From the NCBI GenBank assembly GCA_910587665.1, contig CAJUMZ010000028.1, positions 1 to 41,141 on the forward strand: 41,141 bases of DNA, given 5' to 3'. Of this stretch, positions 1-9,039 are shown in pieces. Made by a program: the position numbers and the translations under genes. The notes under the pieces are model-generated. The model was not told where the DNA came from. It saw nothing but the letters and a program-made list of their open reading frames with translations, and did not search any database. The stretch is from an uncultured Muribaculum sp. GTDB lineage: Bacteria; Bacteroidota; Bacteroidia; Bacteroidales; Muribaculaceae. How positions within the stretch are numbered: the stretch's first letter is position 1; every line of letters starts with the position of its first letter.

Positions 1-50
1 GCATCTGACTACGGATCAGAAGGTTACAGGTTTGAATCCTGTAGGAGTCA
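1..50 (+). tRNA. tRNA-Arg(ACG), 3' part only
   Basis: The window opens inside a tRNA. The anticodon stem TCTGA (4-8) pairs perfectly with TCAGA (16-20) around the 7-nt loop CTACGGA, which puts the anticodon ACG at 11-13 (arginine). The T arm is ACAGG (26-30) with loop TTTGAAT and CCTGT (38-42), and the 3' acceptor strand is 43-49 with discriminator A at 50. CCA is not encoded, as is usual in Bacteroidetes. The D arm and 5' acceptor strand lie outside the window. Confidence 0.93.
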
Positions 51-51
51 C

Positions 52-86
52 AAAAAAGTCGGCTGATTTTTCAGTCGACTTTTTTG
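52..86. terminator. Bidirectional hairpin terminator between tRNA-Arg and thiL
   Basis: The arms AGTCGGCTGA and TCAGTCGACT pair over 10 bp (one G-T wobble), flanked by an A-run and a T-run so that it reads as a Rho-independent terminator on both strands. It sits directly after the tRNA and just past the thiL stop codon. Confidence 0.85.
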
Positions 87-101
87 TTAATTAGGCATCT
101 A

Positions 102-1139
102 TTATTCGGCAAGTGGATTCCATCCTTGCGCACGAAGCGGTATCTCGACATCATCACGCGTAATCATGGCGCAACCGAGCTCCGGCTTGGTGATATGCCC
201 TATCACTTTTATCCCGGGAAGCTTTGCCACAGCATCATGAGCCGTAAGCGGGACTGTGAACAAAAGTTCATAATCCTCACCCCCGTTTAGCGCGGCAGTC
301 ACAAGGTTCATGCCAAGTTCCTCAGCCATCACCGCTGTCTGATAATCTATAGGGATACGATCCTCATATATACGGCATCCGGTGTTGCTTTGCTTACATA
401 TGTGCATCAGCTCGCTTGATAAGCCGTCGGAGATATCCATCATCGCAGTCGGCTTTATTCCGGCTTCAGCGAGCTCTCGTATTATATCCCTGCGCGCCTC
501 CGGCTTAAGTTGCCGCTCAACAAGATACTCCTTGCCCTCAAACCGTGGTTCAAAGTCCTTTTGACCCGCAGAAGCAATCTTCTCCCGCTCAAGCAACTGA
601 AGCCCCATATAGGCGGCACCAAGATCACCGCTGACACATATAAGGTCGGTGTCACGCGCTCCGTTGCGATACACAATCTTGCCGGCAGGTGCATCGCCGA
701 TACAAGTTATTGAGATCACCAGCCCTTGACGCGACGAGGTGGTATCGCCGCCTACAAGATCCACGCCATAAATCCCACACGCCTTCCGTATGCCAGCATA
801 CAGCATCTCCATATGCTCGACGGTAAACCGCTTCGAGATACCAAGCGATACTGTAATCTGCCTCGGTGTCCCGTTCATGGCATAAATGTCACTGAAATTC
901 ACAATCGCCGACTTATAGCCGAGATGCATCAAAGGCACGTAAGTCAAGTCGAAATGCACGCCCTCCAGAAGAAGATCGGTCGTAACGAGAATGTCAGTGT
1001 CATTGTATCGCATCACGGCGGCATCGTCGCCAACCCCCTTCAGAGTAGCGTCATTTACATTCGACAGCCCAGACGTCAAGTGGTCAATAAGTCCGAACTC
1101 CCCCAACTCGGCAATCTCCCTATGCTTGCTTTCATCCAT
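102..1139 (-). CDS. thiL: Thiamine-monophosphate kinase
   Basis: 345 aa, normal length for ThiL, the cytoplasmic ATP-dependent kinase that converts thiamine phosphate to the cofactor thiamine pyrophosphate. Family marks visible are the N-terminal metal/ATP motif VGDDAAV near residue 37, the DLLLEGVHFD segment, VGGDTTSS mid-protein, the MDISDGLSSEL motif and the C-terminal GGEDYELLF. Its start lies 2 nt after the stop of the purine nucleoside phosphorylase gene, so it is the last gene of the sppA-lpxK-punA-thiL series and ends at the terminator shared with the tRNA. No other thiamine gene is present in the window. Confidence 0.95.
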   Translation of the reverse strand: MDESKHREIAELGEFGLIDHLTSGLSNVNDATLKGVGDDAAVMRYNDTDILVTTDLLLEGVHFDLTYVPLMHLGYKSAIVNFSDIYAMNGTPRQITVSLGISKRFTVEHMEMLYAGIRKACGIYGVDLVGGDTTSSRQGLVISITCIGDAPAGKIVYRNGARDTDLICVSGDLGAAYMGLQLLEREKIASAGQKDFEPRFEGKEYLVERQLKPEARRDIIRELAEAGIKPTAMMDISDGLSSELMHICKQSNTGCRIYEDRIPIDYQTAVMAEELGMNLVTAALNGGEDYELLFTVPLTAHDAVAKLPGIKVIGHITKPELGCAMITRDDVEIPLRAQGWNPLAE

Positions 1140-1141
1140 GA

Positions 1142-1960
1142 TTATTCCTCAAAACGGTTGACAAGCTCGGTCATGATCTCCATCATCTTAGGCTGGGCTG
1201 CCTGAGCGGCCTTCTGTACCTCCTCATGAGACACTTCCTCAACAACTCCCTCGACTCCGAGATCGGTAATGACAGAAACTCCAAACACCTCCATTCCGGC
1301 ATGGCGCGCCACAATAACCTCGGGAACAGTCGACATACCTACCGCATCGCCACCTATAATATGGAAATAGCGATATTCAGCAGGAGTTTCAAATGTAGGA
1401 CCCTGCGTACCGACATACACACCGTGCATCACACGGATACCCTTTTCGGCGGCAATTTCCGTAGCCTGCTTTACAAGTCGTCGCGAATAAGCCTCGCTCA
1501 TGTCAGGGAAACGCGGGCCAAGCACATCATAGTTCTTGCCGTGAAGCGGATGCTCGGGGAACAGATTTATGTGGTCGGTAATGATCATAATGTCACCGAT
1601 AATAAACTCTGGATTCATACCCCCGGCGGCATTGCTGACAAACAGGGTCTTTATGCCGAGAGCCTTCATCACGCGGATAGGGAAAGTCACCTGTTTCATC
1701 TCATAGCCCTCGTAATAATGAAAACGGCCCTGCATAGCCATCACGCGCTTGCTGCCAAGCTTTCCGAATATAAGATTGCCGGAATGCCCTTCCACAGTCG
1801 ACACCGGGAAATTTGGGATTTCCTTATATGGAATATATTGCTTGTCCTCTATATGGTCCACAAGGGCGCCGAGCCCCGTACCCAATATAATGGCTGTCTT
1901 AGGCATGTCACCGACACGCGAACGGATGTATTCAGCCGTCTGATTGATTTTTTCCAACAT
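1142..1960 (-). CDS. punA: Purine nucleoside phosphorylase (PNP/MTAP family, trimeric type)
   Basis: 272 aa. It cleaves purine (deoxy)nucleosides with phosphate in purine salvage. Motifs: ILGTGLG (26-31, phosphate loop), GHSGNL (59-63), SNAAGGM (109-115), GPTFETPAEYR with base-binding Glu191, and GMSTVPEVIVARH (208-220). Odd feature: the base-recognition position that is Asn in human PNP (Asn243) and in B. subtilis and mycobacterial PunA is Asp233 here (SVITDLG), the residue MTA phosphorylase uses for 6-aminopurines. A 71-nt gap to lpxK upstream holds two 6-bp hairpins (1992-2007 and 2014-2029) but no clear promoter; thiL follows after 2 nt. Confidence 0.93.
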   Translation of the reverse strand: MLEKINQTAEYIRSRVGDMPKTAIILGTGLGALVDHIEDKQYIPYKEIPNFPVSTVEGHSGNLIFGKLGSKRVMAMQGRFHYYEGYEMKQVTFPIRVMKALGIKTLFVSNAAGGMNPEFIIGDIMIITDHINLFPEHPLHGKNYDVLGPRFPDMSEAYSRRLVKQATEIAAEKGIRVMHGVYVGTQGPTFETPAEYRYFHIIGGDAVGMSTVPEVIVARHAGMEVFGVSVITDLGVEGVVEEVSHEEVQKAAQAAQPKMMEIMTELVNRFEE

Positions 1961-2031
1961 ATTTACTTGAATTTATTTAAATTTTGAGACATTACTTTCT
2001 TAAGTAACACTTTAACCCGACGCCGGGTTCC

Positions 2032-3138
2032 CTACCCGTTGTCAACCTGACGATTGATCAAACTCCGCAATTCTTTTTCAAACGAGTCGCAGCCAAGCGG
2101 CATCTTATGAGGAAGAAACTCAACCTTGATAGGAAGATAGAACGTTGACGCCTTGAGTTCATGGGGATAATACGGACTATTGGCTATGCGCACGGCATCT
2201 TTCTCCGTAGTCACTATATACTTGTATTTCCCCGACATCTGCCCGTAAGCCTTTTTTATATCATCGAAATCCTTACGCGAGAAGTTATGATGGTCGGGAT
2301 AACGTTTCACATACACCTTTGAGCCGAAACTGCGAAGATAACGCACAAGCGGCTTGGGATTGGCTATACCAGATACTATGAGTATCGAGTCGTCAGCCCC
2401 GAGCATTTTGAGATCAGGCATGTATCTCACCTCATCAGGAAATACACTAACCAGACCACCATATATATAATGAGAGAAATATACTTTCTGATATGCAAAA
2501 AGACCGAGATGCTCATAGATAAGCCTGACGTCGAGCGACCGGATTTCACGCGGACATTTTGTCACGACCACCACATCACTTCTCAACAGCGCACCCTGCG
2601 GCTCTCGAAGCCTGCCGAGTGGCATAAGATCGTCATTATAAACCGGCCGGTTCCATTCGGTAAGCACTATTGCCGCCTTCGGAGCCACATACCTGTGCTG
2701 GAAAGCATCGTCAAGCAATATCAAGTCAATCGCCGGATCTATTTTCAGCAATTCGTCAATTCCCTTACACCGACTCTCACACACGGCAACCTTTACCTCA
2801 TTCCCATATTTCTGAAATATCTGGTAAGGCTCATCGCCGATATCCCACGGTGTCGAACGGCGATTAGCTATGACAAACCCACGGGTATGACGCTTATATC
2901 CACGACTAAGCACACCGATGCGATACTCATTTTTCAACAATTCGATCACATATTCAGTGTGAGGGGTCTTACCGGTACCGCCCACCGCAATATTACCGAT
3001 GACAACCACCGGCACATCAAACCGACGTTGTTTCAAAACGCCCCAGTCAAAAAAGCGATTGCGCGCCTTAACCGCTGCCCCGTATATCCAAGACATAGGG
3101 CGCAGCAGTGCATTATCTACAAATTTGTTATGACGCAT
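2032..3138 (-). CDS. lpxK: Tetraacyldisaccharide 4'-kinase
   Basis: 368 aa. LpxK phosphorylates the 4' position of the lipid A disaccharide precursor at the inner membrane. The N terminus has the amphipathic/membrane-anchor region typical of LpxK (residues 10-40), followed by the Walker A GGTGKT (53-58) in a VVVIGNIAVGGTGKTP context, the LLDDAFQHR motif and a late VTTEKDAVR segment; all are LpxK signatures. It begins 21 nt after the sppA stop, so it is very likely cotranscribed from the sppA promoter. The pairing of sppA with lpxK puts two inner-membrane/envelope maintenance genes together. Confidence 0.95.
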   Translation of the reverse strand: MRHNKFVDNALLRPMSWIYGAAVKARNRFFDWGVLKQRRFDVPVVVIGNIAVGGTGKTPHTEYVIELLKNEYRIGVLSRGYKRHTRGFVIANRRSTPWDIGDEPYQIFQKYGNEVKVAVCESRCKGIDELLKIDPAIDLILLDDAFQHRYVAPKAAIVLTEWNRPVYNDDLMPLGRLREPQGALLRSDVVVVTKCPREIRSLDVRLIYEHLGLFAYQKVYFSHYIYGGLVSVFPDEVRYMPDLKMLGADDSILIVSGIANPKPLVRYLRSFGSKVYVKRYPDHHNFSRKDFDDIKKAYGQMSGKYKYIVTTEKDAVRIANSPYYPHELKASTFYLPIKVEFLPHKMPLGCDSFEKELRSLINRQVDNG

Positions 3139-3159
3139 CGCTTTATTCTTACAGTGAAA

Positions 3160-4914
3160 CTACTCTATTACGATTTCCTCCATGCGACACTGCACATGCT
3201 CAAGACGCTGTACCTTACGGATAGCCTGATAATATGGATAAGCCTCTCCAAGTTCAGCCTTTACAATGCGCTCCTTGACACCTTCCGATGACAGCAGCAG
3301 CTCTTCCCACCACTCGCCCCTCGGTTCGGGATATTCTGACACTTTATATCTGTCATATCCGCAGTCAGCCGCGAGGTCGGCTATACACCGGTCAAGGTCG
3401 CCAAGCTCATCTACAAGTCCTATGCGCAGCGCAGCCTGACCGTCCCATACCCTACCCTCGGCAATAGCCTTTATAGAGTCAACAGGCATATCCCTGCCTG
3501 CCGCACATCGACCTACAAATGTCTCGTAACCTCGGTTGATCATAGATTGCATAGCCGCGCGCTGTACTGGAGTCATTGGATCAACGATGCCGATATTCGC
3601 CTCCGGGTTAGTTGCCACGGTAGCCACATTCACACCGAGTTTATCAGTCAAAAGTCCCTTAATGCTTGGAATCAGACCAAATATGCCTATAGAACCGGTA
3701 ATTGTGACAGGCTGGCAATAAATCTTGTCAGCTCCACATGATATATAATACCCGCCCGACGCCGCAACATCACCCATCGAGACATAAAACTTCTTTCCTG
3801 TAGACTTAAACTGTTCAAGCGCCTCCCATATCTGCTCCGATGCAAACGCACTGCCGCCACCTGAATTAACACGCAGCACGAGCGCATCCACATCGTCGTC
3901 TTTTGCAAGGTCAAGAATCAACGGAGACATTTTGTCTCCAACTATTCCCTCGTTGCCCGAATCCACTATATCACCCACGGCATAAAGCACGGCAATATTA
4001 TTGGATGCCTTTTCCGGCTTAATCGACTGCACGTATTTTGACACAGACACCAGACCAAGACGGTCTTTTTTACCGGTCTTTCCGGTCTGCTCTTTCATCC
4101 ATTCCTCAGCCTCATGTCGATAGATAAGAGACGTAACAACCTTTTCACGCAGCAGGCTTTCCTGACTTTGCGTCATCACAAGGCTGTCAGCCCATTGGTT
4201 GACGGTAGCAGGCTCAACACCGCGGGATGAAGCGATCCCCTCACAAAAATAATTCCATATCGGGGTTATGTAGGCATTAATCTGCTCACGGTTAGCCTCA
4301 CTCGGACCGGTCATAATGTAAGGTTCAACAGCACTCTTGTAAGTACCCACCTTTATCACCTGCATCTCAACGCCAAGTTTGTCAAGCAATCCTTTAAAAA
4401 ATGGCATCGTACCGCCAAGCCCATGCACATCAACGACTCCTTGAGGATTCAGCCACAAAGAGTCTGCGACTGTGGCAAGATAATAATTTGACTGGGTGTA
4501 AGCATCGCTATAAGCCACAATCCATTTTCCAGACTCTTTAAATTTCATCAGTGACTCTCTTATGTATGCCATCGTAGCCGCGCCGCCCGCACCACCTTTA
4601 CAGTCAAGATATATACCCTCAATCTTGGAATCACAGGCAGCTTTATTTATTGCCTTTATCATATCGTTAAGAGCGACAGTGTTGTAGCTTATACCCTGAA
4701 GCTCGTCTAAAAAGCTTCTGCCCTGTACACGCTCCTCCACCGGGCCATCAAGAGCAATGTGCAATATGGAGTGAGAGGGAATCTTGGATGCCGGCGACGC
4801 CATTCCGGCAAACAACATCATTATTGACATCAGAAACATTCCGATTGTCGAGATCATGACGGTAACCAATATTCCTACGACAGTAGCTAATACATATACG
4901 AGAAATTGTTTCAT
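3160..4914 (-). CDS. sppA: Signal peptide peptidase SppA, long (67K) type
   Basis: 584 aa, close to the E. coli 67-kDa form with two tandem S49 peptidase domains. One N-terminal membrane segment (residues about 5-38) anchors it, with the active site facing the periplasm. The Ser/Lys dyad is split across the repeats as in E. coli: Lys193 in TYKSAVEPY and Ser386 in MGDVAASGGYY. It degrades leftover signal peptides. It is first gene of the unit with lpxK; a good TTTG-N20-TAACTTTG promoter lies 67-98 nt upstream of the start. Confidence 0.95.
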   Translation of the reverse strand: MKQFLVYVLATVVGILVTVMISTIGMFLMSIMMLFAGMASPASKIPSHSILHIALDGPVEERVQGRSFLDELQGISYNTVALNDMIKAINKAACDSKIEGIYLDCKGGAGGAATMAYIRESLMKFKESGKWIVAYSDAYTQSNYYLATVADSLWLNPQGVVDVHGLGGTMPFFKGLLDKLGVEMQVIKVGTYKSAVEPYIMTGPSEANREQINAYITPIWNYFCEGIASSRGVEPATVNQWADSLVMTQSQESLLREKVVTSLIYRHEAEEWMKEQTGKTGKKDRLGLVSVSKYVQSIKPEKASNNIAVLYAVGDIVDSGNEGIVGDKMSPLILDLAKDDDVDALVLRVNSGGGSAFASEQIWEALEQFKSTGKKFYVSMGDVAASGGYYISCGADKIYCQPVTITGSIGIFGLIPSIKGLLTDKLGVNVATVATNPEANIGIVDPMTPVQRAAMQSMINRGYETFVGRCAAGRDMPVDSIKAIAEGRVWDGQAALRIGLVDELGDLDRCIADLAADCGYDRYKVSEYPEPRGEWWEELLLSSEGVKERIVKAELGEAYPYYQAIRKVQRLEHVQCRMEEIVIE

Positions 4915-4980
4915 TGTTGTTCTATGTTAATATATCTGTTCACTTATAATGTGCCTAAAAACAAATTCTTTGGCACAATA

Positions 4981-5012
4981 CAAAGTTACGCCTTTAACAT
5001 CACAACTGCAAA
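4981..5012 (-). promoter_or_regulatory. Bacteroidetes-type sigma-70 promoter of sppA
   Basis: On the minus strand the -33 element TTTG (5012-5009) is followed after exactly 20 nt by the -7 element TAACTTTG (4988-4981), an exact match to TTTG-N19-21-TAnnTTTG. The expected start of transcription is near 4974-4976, giving a leader of about 60 nt before the sppA start at 4914. Confidence 0.8.
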
Positions 5013-5081
5013 TAATTATTAAAACTTTATCAGCGAAATTCGGTTATGATATATGTCTGCCGGCTAATTTTCGCCTAACAC

Positions 5082-5112
5082 TTGCATAATCAAGTCAAGC
5101 TGACTAACTTTG
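5082..5112 (+). promoter_or_regulatory. Promoter of the C10 protease-lipoprotein-ispE operon
   Basis: TTG at 5082-5084 and TAACTTTG at 5105-5112 are 20 nt apart and match the Bacteroidetes -33/-7 form. Transcription should begin near 5117-5120. This decides the protease start: a TTG-initiated extension from 5110 would lie inside the -7 box, so the ATG at 5134 is used. Confidence 0.75.
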
Positions 5113-5133
5113 TCAAATATAACATACTTATTA

Positions 5134-7563
5134 ATGAATAGACATATTACATCACTTATTGCCCTCGGAGCGTGTATGTTTGGTGCAAATGCAGCTCAAC
5201 TGACACCGGAGGAAGCACTAAACCGCCTTGAATCGGAAAGTGGAATTGTACGTAAAATTTCGGCAACAGGGAAGCCGCGACTTGCCTATACGGCAGCAAC
5301 CGGCAGCGTAAATCAGTTTTATGTATTTAACAATTCCGGCAACAACGGTTTTACAGTCGTCTCAGCCGATGATTGCATCACCCCGCTATTAGGATACTCC
5401 GACGAATCGGAATTTGATCCTGACAACATGCCTGACAACATGAAAGCATGGCTTGACAGCTATCAACAGCAGATTGAATGGGCTATCGCCAACAACATAT
5501 CATCCAATGATATCATAAAAGCAAAACGGGAAGAGATAACTCCGCTCGTGAAAACAAAATGGAACCAGACCGCTCCTTATAATAACTTATGTCCCGTATA
5601 CAACGGCAGCAAGTGCGCATCAGGATGTGTGGCCACAGCCATGGCGCAGATAATGAAATACCATGAATGGCCCGTAAAAGGTAAAGGCACCCACAGCTAT
5701 CTTTGCACCAATAGCACAATCGGAATGAACTTCGGCACCCTGTCGATGAATTTCGGCAACACTACTTTTGACTGGGACAACATGACCGACCGCTATAATT
5801 CGTCATCAACCCAGGCAGAGGAAGACGCCGTAGCCACCCTTATGTACGCCTGCGGCATCTCAGTCGACATGGCTTACGGGCCATCGAGCGGTGCATCATC
5901 AAGCAAACCCGTGACTTCATTCGTAAAATACTTTGATTACGACGCCGGCACCACATATTATCTACGCGACTATTTCAGCGGCTCGGCATGGGAAGAGATG
6001 ATCTACAACGAGCTTGCCGCAAAGCGCCCGGTAATGTATGATGGAGTCACCGGAAAGATGGAAGGACATGAATTTGTATGTGACGGATATCGTGACGGCT
6101 ACTTCCACATCAATTGGGGCTGGGGCGGTCTAAGCGACGGATACTTTCTGCTTTCGGCGCTCGATCCCGGCATTCAGGGCACCGGTGGAGGCTCTTCCGG
6201 CTTCAACTTCACGCAAGGGGCAACAATAGGCATACAGAAACCGGTTGCCGGCTCCAAGTCAAGAGGAACGCTCATTTCAACTAAAAATTTCTACACCGAC
6301 AATAGCACCTATAAACGCAGCGATATATTCCAGATGCGCACAGCAGAATATGCCTATTACCCGATAGAAGGCACCATAGATGTACGCTTAGGTATGAAGC
6401 TAACCGATAGCGAGGGGAAGGTACGATATGTCTTCAGCCCTACCGAAGCTACTGAAATGAAAGGCATGTATACCATATTGACATCTTTCCCTATGCGCGG
6501 TGACAATTTCCCTCAAAGCGGCACATATACCGCAAAGCCGGCATGCTACAACACTGCCACGGAAACGTGGAATGACATACTCATACCCATAAACTACAGC
6601 CAAGGATTCACTCTTACCATCGAGGGAGACCGGCTCACATTCGAGCAACTTACTTACGACCCGCAGTTAAAGATCAGTGACATCAAACTGCTGACCCCGC
6701 TTTACAGCGGCAAAAATTTTCATGTGACAGCCACGGCAACAGTCACTAACAATGAATTTTATGGAAATATAAGGGCGGCTCTACGAAAGAAAGGCTCCAC
6801 ATCAATCGCTGCAAGAAGTTCAATGTTACAGATTGACGTTGAGCCAGGGCAACAGTTGGAAATAGACATGGTAAGCGAACTTTCCGGTTCAGCGCCTGCC
6901 GGGGATTACGATTTTGTGTTTATCGATGCCGGAAACAAGGCTGTAAGCGACCCCATAGAAGTCAAATTTATGGGGAAACCCAACTCGACGACATCGATAG
7001 AAATCGTATCGTTTGCCCCCGAATCCAACTCAATGCCGCAAAATCAGATAAAGCTTAACGGTACGGTAAAATGTACATCGGGATATCTTGACGAACCGCT
7101 CAGCATTTATCTATTCGAGCCCGGAAACGATTATTCCGTTACAAGCTGGGCAACAAAGACAATGTGGCTTGCAGAAGGTGAATCAGCCGATTTTTCAATC
7201 GAAGGTGAATATCTTGACGGGAAAACCGGATTAGGCTATTATACAGCTGTAGTATATTACGACAACAATATGCTTAAACCTTATGCAACATTCCGTCTGA
7301 AAAAAGCGACAAGCGGAATCGACAACGTCTCGACTGAAAAAGCGGCGGTTACTCCCAATCCTGCCGACAACTATGTTACAGTGACAGCGGAATGCATCGA
7401 AAAGGTTGACATTTATTCGATCACGGGTATTCACGCGATGTCAATTGAGGGCAATGGCGATGAATCGCTTGGCATAGACATTTCCGGTCTTGCCGCAGGC
7501 AACTACGTGATCACCGTAACCGGTGCCGACGGAATGACAACCCTTAGACTTATCAAGCGATGA
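5134..7563 (+). CDS. Secreted C10 (streptopain-like) cysteine protease with T9SS sorting tail
   Basis: 809 aa from the ATG at 5134. Residues 1-21 are a signal peptide ending in ANA. Residues about 22-120 resemble the Spi/propeptide domain that keeps C10 zymogens inactive. The catalytic domain has nucleophile Cys165 in ASGCVATAMAQIM and His312 in GHEFVCDGY, followed by the HINWGWGG motif. A long beta-rich region follows (about 370-725), and the last ~75 residues form a Por/T9SS type A sorting domain (NPADNYV, YSITG, LAAGNYVI, basic end LIKR). The product is therefore expected to cross the outer membrane and be cell-surface attached or released. The stop overlaps the start of the next gene. Substrate unknown; relatives include streptococcal SpeB and Bacteroides fragilis C10 proteases. 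Confidence 0.93.
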   Translation: MNRHITSLIALGACMFGANAAQLTPEEALNRLESESGIVRKISATGKPRLAYTAATGSVNQFYVFNNSGNNGFTVVSADDCITPLLGYSDESEFDPDNMPDNMKAWLDSYQQQIEWAIANNISSNDIIKAKREEITPLVKTKWNQTAPYNNLCPVYNGSKCASGCVATAMAQIMKYHEWPVKGKGTHSYLCTNSTIGMNFGTLSMNFGNTTFDWDNMTDRYNSSSTQAEEDAVATLMYACGISVDMAYGPSSGASSSKPVTSFVKYFDYDAGTTYYLRDYFSGSAWEEMIYNELAAKRPVMYDGVTGKMEGHEFVCDGYRDGYFHINWGWGGLSDGYFLLSALDPGIQGTGGGSSGFNFTQGATIGIQKPVAGSKSRGTLISTKNFYTDNSTYKRSDIFQMRTAEYAYYPIEGTIDVRLGMKLTDSEGKVRYVFSPTEATEMKGMYTILTSFPMRGDNFPQSGTYTAKPACYNTATETWNDILIPINYSQGFTLTIEGDRLTFEQLTYDPQLKISDIKLLTPLYSGKNFHVTATATVTNNEFYGNIRAALRKKGSTSIAARSSMLQIDVEPGQQLEIDMVSELSGSAPAGDYDFVFIDAGNKAVSDPIEVKFMGKPNSTTSIEIVSFAPESNSMPQNQIKLNGTVKCTSGYLDEPLSIYLFEPGNDYSVTSWATKTMWLAEGESADFSIEGEYLDGKTGLGYYTAVVYYDNNMLKPYATFRLKKATSGIDNVSTEKAAVTPNPADNYVTVTAECIEKVDIYSITGIHAMSIEGNGDESLGIDISGLAAGNYVITVTGADGMTTLRLIKR

Positions 7564-8141
7564 AGACGATCATGACTGCAGTGATCTCACTGTCATGTCT
7601 CATAGCCGGCAGCTGCGCCTCATCCAAGAAAGCAAGCGAGGAGACGCAAGCATCGGTATCTGTTGCTGACAATGGAACAGTAAGGCTGCCGGACAAACAG
7701 CTCGGCGGGTCAACCGCGGCAATGTTGCCGATGGCGATAATATACAGGACCAACGGTAACTTCAACGATAATGTGCCTGTCACGATGAGTCCCGACAGAA
7801 AAGAGATAATATCATATCCTGCACCTACAGATATCACCATGCAGTCGGCACCCGTGCCTCTTGCCGAAAACTACCTTCTCGATCGCCGCGGTATTGGAGA
7901 AAACACAGCGTTCACCCAATATACATATGAATCATATTCAGCACTGAAGCAGGCTCCGTCACTGAAAGTGCTTAAAGAGTCTGTCATTGAAGGTGCCGAG
8001 GTGATCGAAATAGTGAAGCTGCCGATGTCGCTGACCGAAGCGGTCAATGACACGGCACGATGCAACGCAATCATACGCAACGGCTTGCCCGACTGCGAAA
8101 TATTACTAAAGCGTCATGCAATACAACTGACTCCACAATGA
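7560..8141 (+). CDS. Lipoprotein of unknown function between C10 protease and ispE
   Basis: 193 aa. The N terminus MKTIMTAVISLSCLIAGSC is a lipoprotein signal with lipobox IAGSC, lipidated Cys19. After a Ser/Lys/Glu-rich linker the body has a recognisable block YRTNGNFNDNVPVTMS ... ISYPAPTDI, then LLDRRGIGENTAFTQYTYE. I recognise no enzyme motif. The start overlaps the protease stop by 4 nt (ATGA) and the stop overlaps the ispE start, so the three are translated as one coupled unit. It could be an inhibitor or partner of the protease, but the sequence does not show this; linkage to ispE is equally tight. Confidence 0.85.
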   Translation: MKTIMTAVISLSCLIAGSCASSKKASEETQASVSVADNGTVRLPDKQLGGSTAAMLPMAIIYRTNGNFNDNVPVTMSPDRKEIISYPAPTDITMQSAPVPLAENYLLDRRGIGENTAFTQYTYESYSALKQAPSLKVLKESVIEGAEVIEIVKLPMSLTEAVNDTARCNAIIRNGLPDCEILLKRHAIQLTPQ

Positions 8142-8971
8142 TACTCTTCCCCAACGCAAAGATCAATCTAGGTCTCAATGTCGTGAGACGCCGCCCCGAT
8201 GGTTATCACGACATTGAGACCCTGTTTTACCCGGTACCCTGGTGCGACATCCTTGAGATAGTTCCCTCGAAAGGCACGACAACCACCCTTACCGTTACGG
8301 GAAGGAGTGTCGATTGTCCTCCTGAGAAAAATCTTGTAATGAAGGCATACATGGCTCTTGATAAACTTTCGCCGCTTCCCCCGGTCGACATATATCTTCA
8401 AAAGATAATACCCGACGGGGCGGGACTTGGAGGCGGAAGCGCCGATGCCGCATTTACCCTTTTAGGGCTTAATCGACTGTTCGGACTTGGGTTTTCGGAT
8501 GAAGAACTTGCAGCTACCGCAACCACAATAGGAGCCGACTGCCCTTTCTTTATCTACAACCGCCCCATGCTTGCCTCAGGAATAGGAAATATACTCTCCC
8601 CCATTGACATAGATCTGTCATCAATGACCATAGCCATTGTAAAGCCGCCCGTTCATGTGTCGACAAAAGAGGCGTATGCAGGCATCGTGCCGTCAATACC
8701 CGATATCGACCTCCGCACTACCCTGCTCGACCCGGTGGATTGTTGGCGTGGCGTATTGAAAAATGATTTTGAGACCTCAATATTTCCCCTGCATCCTGAA
8801 ATCTCTGCTGTAAAGAATCGCCTTTATGAAATGGGGGCAAACTATGCCGCAATGAGCGGGTCGGGGGCGGCTGTGTTCGGATTGTTTACCGAAAGCAGTG
8901 ACATATTGGCAGACAAAATTTCAAATTGCTTCCCCGACTGTGACAGATTGGTGTCACAGCTGACTTTATAA
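8138..8971 (+). CDS. ispE: 4-diphosphocytidyl-2-C-methyl-D-erythritol kinase
   Basis: 277 aa, a GHMP-family kinase of the MEP isoprenoid pathway acting in the cytoplasm. Motifs: N-terminal PNAKINLGLNVVRRRPDGYH, the ATP-binding PDGAGLGGGSADAA (92-104), ADCPFFI and the C-terminal MSGSGAAVFG. The start at 8138 is chosen because it gives the standard IspE N terminus and overlaps the lipoprotein stop by 4 nt; upstream in-frame codons are inside the lipoprotein gene. A perfect 8-bp hairpin (8938-8945 with 8952-8959) covers the last codons but lacks a T-run. Confidence 0.95.
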   Translation: MILFPNAKINLGLNVVRRRPDGYHDIETLFYPVPWCDILEIVPSKGTTTTLTVTGRSVDCPPEKNLVMKAYMALDKLSPLPPVDIYLQKIIPDGAGLGGGSADAAFTLLGLNRLFGLGFSDEELAATATTIGADCPFFIYNRPMLASGIGNILSPIDIDLSSMTIAIVKPPVHVSTKEAYAGIVPSIPDIDLRTTLLDPVDCWRGVLKNDFETSIFPLHPEISAVKNRLYEMGANYAAMSGSGAAVFGLFTESSDILADKISNCFPDCDRLVSQLTL

Positions 8972-9039
8972 TGCGCTAAATGAACGATATAACCCAAGGG
9001 TTGTTATTATTATTGAAATAATGAGGCTGAAAGTGGATT

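Noticed and set aside
1226..1987. 253-aa plus-strand open frame opposite punA
   Set aside because: Shadow of the purine nucleoside phosphorylase gene; His/Arg-rich, no domain, no promoter.
2470..3291. 273-aa plus-strand open frame opposite lpxK and the sppA end
   Set aside because: Shadow frame crossing two real minus-strand genes; no family features.
4970..4985. TTGGCAC upstream of sppA considered as a second sigma-54 site
   Set aside because: The -24 half is good, but the bases at the required offset read AAAG instead of TTGC, and an exact sigma-70-type promoter for the other strand covers the spot.
5110..5133. TTG-initiated N-terminal extension of the C10 protease
   Set aside because: The TTG is part of the TAACTTTG -7 element and so would lie upstream of the transcript start; the ATG at 5134 also gives the better signal peptide.
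8938..8959. Perfect 8-bp hairpin CTGTGACA/TGTCACAG at the end of ispE considered as a terminator
   Set aside because: It lies within the coding sequence and is followed by CTGACTTTATAATG, with no real T-run; left as a structural note only.
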